From CALBTQ01 sp036725605 (GTDB lineage: Bacteria > Lernaellota > Lernaellaia > Lernaellales > Lernaellaceae), in contig DAIMDW010000008.1 of assembly GCA_036725605.1 (NCBI GenBank), forward strand, positions 62,001 through 126,000: 64,000 nucleotides of DNA, read 5' to 3'. Positions 59,220 to 64,000 of this stretch are shown here, one piece after another. Under the pieces are notes generated by a model. That model saw nothing but the letters and a program-made list of their open reading frames with translations, had not been told where the DNA came from and did no database searches. Made by a program: the position numbers and the translations under genes. The first letter of the stretch is position 1; the number at the start of each line of letters is the position of its first letter.

Positions 59220-60770
59220 TTACTTGTCACGAGCTCCGCGTAACGAGCTTGAGATACGGTGACACGTTTTAAGTCCCGGCAGATAAATCGTCCGGTAGAT
59301 CGTTTCGTAGCGTGCCGCGTTGTCCGCCTGCGGGGTGAACGTCTCGGCCGGCGAAGCCATCGCGCGCACCGCCTCGGGCGCGTCGGCGTACACGCCGCAA
59401 CCGATCGCCGCGACCATCGCCGCGCCGCGCGCCGACAACTCTTCGCTTTCCGGCCGCATCACGGGCAGGTCCAGCACGTCGCAGAGAATCTGGACGATCG
59501 TTCGCGAACGCGCGCCGCCGCCGGCGACCAGCAAACGTTCGATCTTCATCTTCGTCGCGCGCTCCAGGATGTGTCGCCCGCGCCGCAGGTCGTAGGCGAT
59601 GCCTTCGAGCAGGGCGCGGAAGAAATGCGCGCGCGTGTGCGTTTCGCGCAGGCCGACCGCGGCGCCGGTTTCGCGCGGTTGCTGCAGCGTCGGCGACCAG
59701 CGCGGCCAGACCATCAGCCCGTCGCAGCCGGCCGGAACTTTTGAAGCCTCCTCGCACAGCAGCGCCTCGGCCGGCTTGCCGGTTTGCGCGGCGGACTGCA
59801 CCAGGTCGCGCGCCAGCTCGTTGGCGAACCAGCGGGCCGTCCACATGCCGCGAAACAGGAGGTACTCCAGACAAAAGGCGTTCGGTTCGGCCGCGCCCAT
59901 GGCGATCCACTGATAATTGCGGCTCTCCAGCGCCTTGGTCCAGGGCACACAGATCGACGAGCCGGTGCCCAGACTGACCGCCGCTTCGCCGCGCCGACTC
60001 GACAGCAAGCCGCCGCCCAGCGCCTCGGCCTGTTTGTCGCCGCCGCAGGCGAACAGCGGCAACCCTTGCGGCAGACCGGTTTGCGCCGCCGCCGTCGCGG
60101 TGATCTCGCCGATCTTCTGCCCCGAGGGTACGATGTCGGGCAGCCACTCGCGGCGAAAACCCAGTAAGGTGTACAGCAGATTCGAGTCGCTCCAGGCGAG
60201 ATGCTTCACCGCCAGCGACCAAGTGCCGACCACGCCGCCGGGACCGACCGCGACGCGCCCGGTGAGTTGATGGTTGAGCCAGCCTTCGATCGAGGCGATC
60301 TTCCACGTCGAATCGAGAATGTCCGGGCAACGCTCGCGCCATTGACGCGGCACCGATTTGGCGACCAGGCGCGGAATCAGCGCCTTTTCGCCCATCATCT
60401 TCAACAGCCAACGCAGCCAGGCCGTCGGCTCGCTGTCGACGCTCGCCGTGCGCCGGTCGAGCCACGACACCGCGTCGGCCAACGGCGCGCCGTCGGCGGC
60501 CACCGGCAGCATGGTGTTGCGTTGCGTGGTCAGCGCCGCCCCGGCGATGCGGCCCACGTCGCCGCCCCAGCGGTTCAGGCATTCGCGCACCGACGCGTAC
60601 AGCGCCTCGCGAATGTCCAGCGGGTCCTGCTCGACCGCGCCGGGCATCGGGTACTTCATCGGCGCGTGTTGGTGTTGACTGCTCGCTAGGATATTTCCGG
60701 CGGCGTCGAACAGCAGCGCCCGCGAACTTTGCGAGCCGCTGTCGAGCGCCAACAGCAACCGGTCTGACAT
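59220..60770 (-). CDS. FGGY-family carbohydrate kinase
   Basis: 516 residues from the ATG at 60770. L-A-L-D-S-G-S-Q-S-S-R-A-L is the N-terminal phosphate-1 loop, AALTTQRNTMLPV and VSWLDRRTA form the substrate region, and a C-terminal LLVAGGGARSRTIVQILCDVL is the adenosine motif. FGGY kinases phosphorylate xylulose, glycerol, ribulose and similar polyols. The residues do not decide between them. It lies 54 bp upstream of the LamG gene start and may be unrelated to it. Confidence 0.88.
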   Translation of the reverse strand: MSDRLLLALDSGSQSSRALLFDAAGNILASSQHQHAPMKYPMPGAVEQDPLDIREALYASVRECLNRWGGDVGRIAGAALTTQRNTMLPVAADGAPLADAVSWLDRRTASVDSEPTAWLRWLLKMMGEKALIPRLVAKSVPRQWRERCPDILDSTWKIASIEGWLNHQLTGRVAVGPGGVVGTWSLAVKHLAWSDSNLLYTLLGFRREWLPDIVPSGQKIGEITATAAAQTGLPQGLPLFACGGDKQAEALGGGLLSSRRGEAAVSLGTGSSICVPWTKALESRNYQWIAMGAAEPNAFCLEYLLFRGMWTARWFANELARDLVQSAAQTGKPAEALLCEEASKVPAGCDGLMVWPRWSPTLQQPRETGAAVGLRETHTRAHFFRALLEGIAYDLRRGRHILERATKMKIERLLVAGGGARSRTIVQILCDVLDLPVMRPESEELSARGAAMVAAIGCGVYADAPEAVRAMASPAETFTPQADNAARYETIYRTIYLPGLKTCHRISSSLRGARDK

Positions 60771-60862
60771 CGGCGAATGACCTCCCTCTCGTGAAGATCG
60801 GATCATAACCCGATTCGGCGACGAAAGGGAAACGGCTTGGCGATTACTTTTAATTTATAACT

Positions 60863-62803
<1,941 letters not shown>

Positions 62804-62804
62804 C

Positions 62805-64000
62805 TCACTCCTCCACGATAATGAATTCGACGCGGCGGTTGCGCTCGCGCCCTTCCTCGGTTTCGTTGGTCGCGATCGGCCGGCTTTCGCCGAAGGCCAT
62901 GATCTCGATCGTCGCCTTGCTCACGCCGCGTTTGACCAGGTAGTCGCGCACCGACTCGGCTCGCGCCTGCGACAGCTTGAGGTTGTATTCGTCGGACCCC
63001 TCGTCGCTGCAGTGGCCCTCGACGACCAGTTTCTTGGGCTTGAGCTTCTTGATCTGCACCGCGATGTCGTCGAGCGTGTCGAAGCTCTCCGGCCGCAGCT
63101 TGGCGCTGTCCAGGTCGAAGTAAATGCGGCCCTTCTTGGCGAGGATCCGGCGCAGGCGCACCGTGGTCGTGTTCACCTTGCCCTCGACCACGTCGACGGT
63201 GGTCATCACCGCCTCGTGCCCCTCGGCCACGGCCGTGAAGGTCAGCGGCCCCGGCAGCGCCGGAATCGAAATCTCGCCGCCCGGGCTCAGCGCGGTCGTC
63301 TCGTTGTCGGCGCCCGGATGGAAGATCAGCGTGCCGGCCAGCCGCGTTTCGCTGTCGTGATCGATCACGATCACCGTCAGGCGCGTTTCCGGTTTTTCCA
63401 TCGTGATGGTCACCGTCGCCACCTGGCCGGCGGTCACGTGCACGGTCGCCGAGGCCGTCTGGTAATCGGGCCGGCTCACGCGCACCGCGTAGCTGCCCGG
63501 CGACAGGTCGGTCAGCGCGAACAGGCCGTCGGTCGTCGTGCCCACGCGCAGCTCCGGACCCTCCAGCGCAACTTCGGCCTCGAGCTTGTGCCCGCCGGTA
63601 TCCTGGACGATCACCCGCAGGTCGCCCGTGCTCGGCGGCGGCAGCGCGTGCTCGACCGGCCGGAAATCCAGCCCGACCAGAATGCGGAAATCCGGACTGC
63701 CCACGCCGCTGGTCAGGCCGGGCCCGCCGCCGGCGATGATCCGCATGCCGTCGCCCAGGTCGTAGCGGCCGATCAGATCCAGCTCGACCGGGTTGCCCGC
63801 GAAACGGTCGTTGCTGTCGGATTCATAGGCCTCGCCGTGCGCTTCCAGCGTGAGGTTGAGGCGGTCGGTCACGTCGCGCCCCAGGCCCACGCCGAAGGGG
63901 AAACCATTGCGCACCGTCGTGTGCAGCGTGCGCGCCCCGCCGCGATAGTGCCACCCGCCGTTGAGCGCCATGCGCACCCAGGCCAGGTCGATTTCGTAGG
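62805..64000 (-). CDS. OmpA-family protein, N-terminus beyond right edge
   Basis: The frame is open to the right edge (at least 398 codons). The visible N-terminal part is strand-rich and barrel-like (YEIDLAWVRMALNGGWHYR, then G-V-G-L-G-R-D-V-T-D-R-L-N-L-T-L-E). Residues about 115-275 of the visible part are two or three carboxypeptidase-regulatory/PEGA-like repeats. The last about 110 residues are an OmpA peptidoglycan-binding domain: Y-F-D-L-D-S-A-K-L-R, N-L-K-L-S-Q-A-R-A-E-S-V, and T-E-E-G-R-E-R-N-R-R-V-E-F. It anchors the envelope and precedes the FG-GAP gene by 1 bp. Confidence 0.9.
   Translation of the reverse strand, partial: YEIDLAWVRMALNGGWHYRGGARTLHTTVRNGFPFGVGLGRDVTDRLNLTLEAHGEAYESDSNDRFAGNPVELDLIGRYDLGDGMRIIAGGGPGLTSGVGSPDFRILVGLDFRPVEHALPPPSTGDLRVIVQDTGGHKLEAEVALEGPELRVGTTTDGLFALTDLSPGSYAVRVSRPDYQTASATVHVTAGQVATVTITMEKPETRLTVIVIDHDSETRLAGTLIFHPGADNETTALSPGGEISIPALPGPLTFTAVAEGHEAVMTTVDVVEGKVNTTTVRLRRILAKKGRIYFDLDSAKLRPESFDTLDDIAVQIKKLKPKKLVVEGHCSDEGSDEYNLKLSQARAESVRDYLVKRGVSKATIEIMAFGESRPIATNETEEGRERNRRVEFIIVEE

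Overview
This is a GC-rich window from a Gram-negative bacterium. An outer membrane is indicated by an OmpA-family protein, a DUF1302-type barrel ending in Phe, an LolA-like protein, an RND/MMPL permease and several lipoproteins. Two glycyl radical enzymes (GREs), which are oxygen-sensitive as a family, point to anaerobic or microaerobic metabolism. No rRNA, tRNA, phage gene, transposase or CRISPR array was seen. Long Asp/Thr repeats (period V-D-D-D-T) in exported proteins are the strongest lineage hint. I associate such tails with uncultured deltaproteobacteria-like or Lernaellota-like genomes, but the phylum cannot be settled from this sequence.

Layout. 1-417: end of a PAS-domain protein. 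882-3392: secreted protein with an Asp tail. 3404-12959 (minus): nine-gene TetR-controlled acyl-CoA operon resembling a leucine/isovalerate (liu/MCC) operon, with two acyl-CoA dehydrogenases, a three-gene biotin carboxylase, a crotonase, a BKACE enzyme and a GPH transporter; a perfect 20-bp palindrome overlaps its promoter. 13182-13964: CPBP membrane protein. 13965-14545: gene-free tract with small repeats. 14625-22556 (plus): second TetR-headed operon with a GRE, epimerase, SDR, acetoacetate-decarboxylase-like protein, acyl-CoA dehydrogenase and DMT-like membrane protein. 22562-28344: TauE/SafE permease, giant DUF2339 membrane protein, RRM protein. 28940-31308: FadH-like old yellow enzyme plus SCP2 protein. 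31371-37849 (minus): DUF1302 barrel, LolA-like, MMPL permease and an epimerase with a zinc ribbon, suggesting a lipid or hydrophobic-compound export operon.

38053-52280 is rich in cell-surface proteins: a TPR lipoprotein, a VCBS/FG-GAP protein, a C25 (gingipain-like) peptidase with five OB-fold-like repeats, and a lipoprotein with a HEXXH motif. Metallo-hydrolase and deoxynucleoside kinase genes lie among them. 52536-57968: thymidine kinase, asparagine synthetase and a second GRE fused to an N-terminal SCP2-like domain. 57981-64000 (minus): LamG lipoprotein, FGGY kinase, seven-bladed FG-GAP protein and OmpA-family protein cut by the window edge.

Themes. (1) Activation and oxidation of hydrophobic acyl compounds: acyl-CoA dehydrogenases, carboxylase, SCP2 proteins, GREs and lipid export. 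(2) A surface proteome built on Asp-rich linkers and tails. Both GREs lack an adjacent radical-SAM activase. The SCP2-GRE fusion and the GRE operon are the best candidates for undescribed biochemistry.
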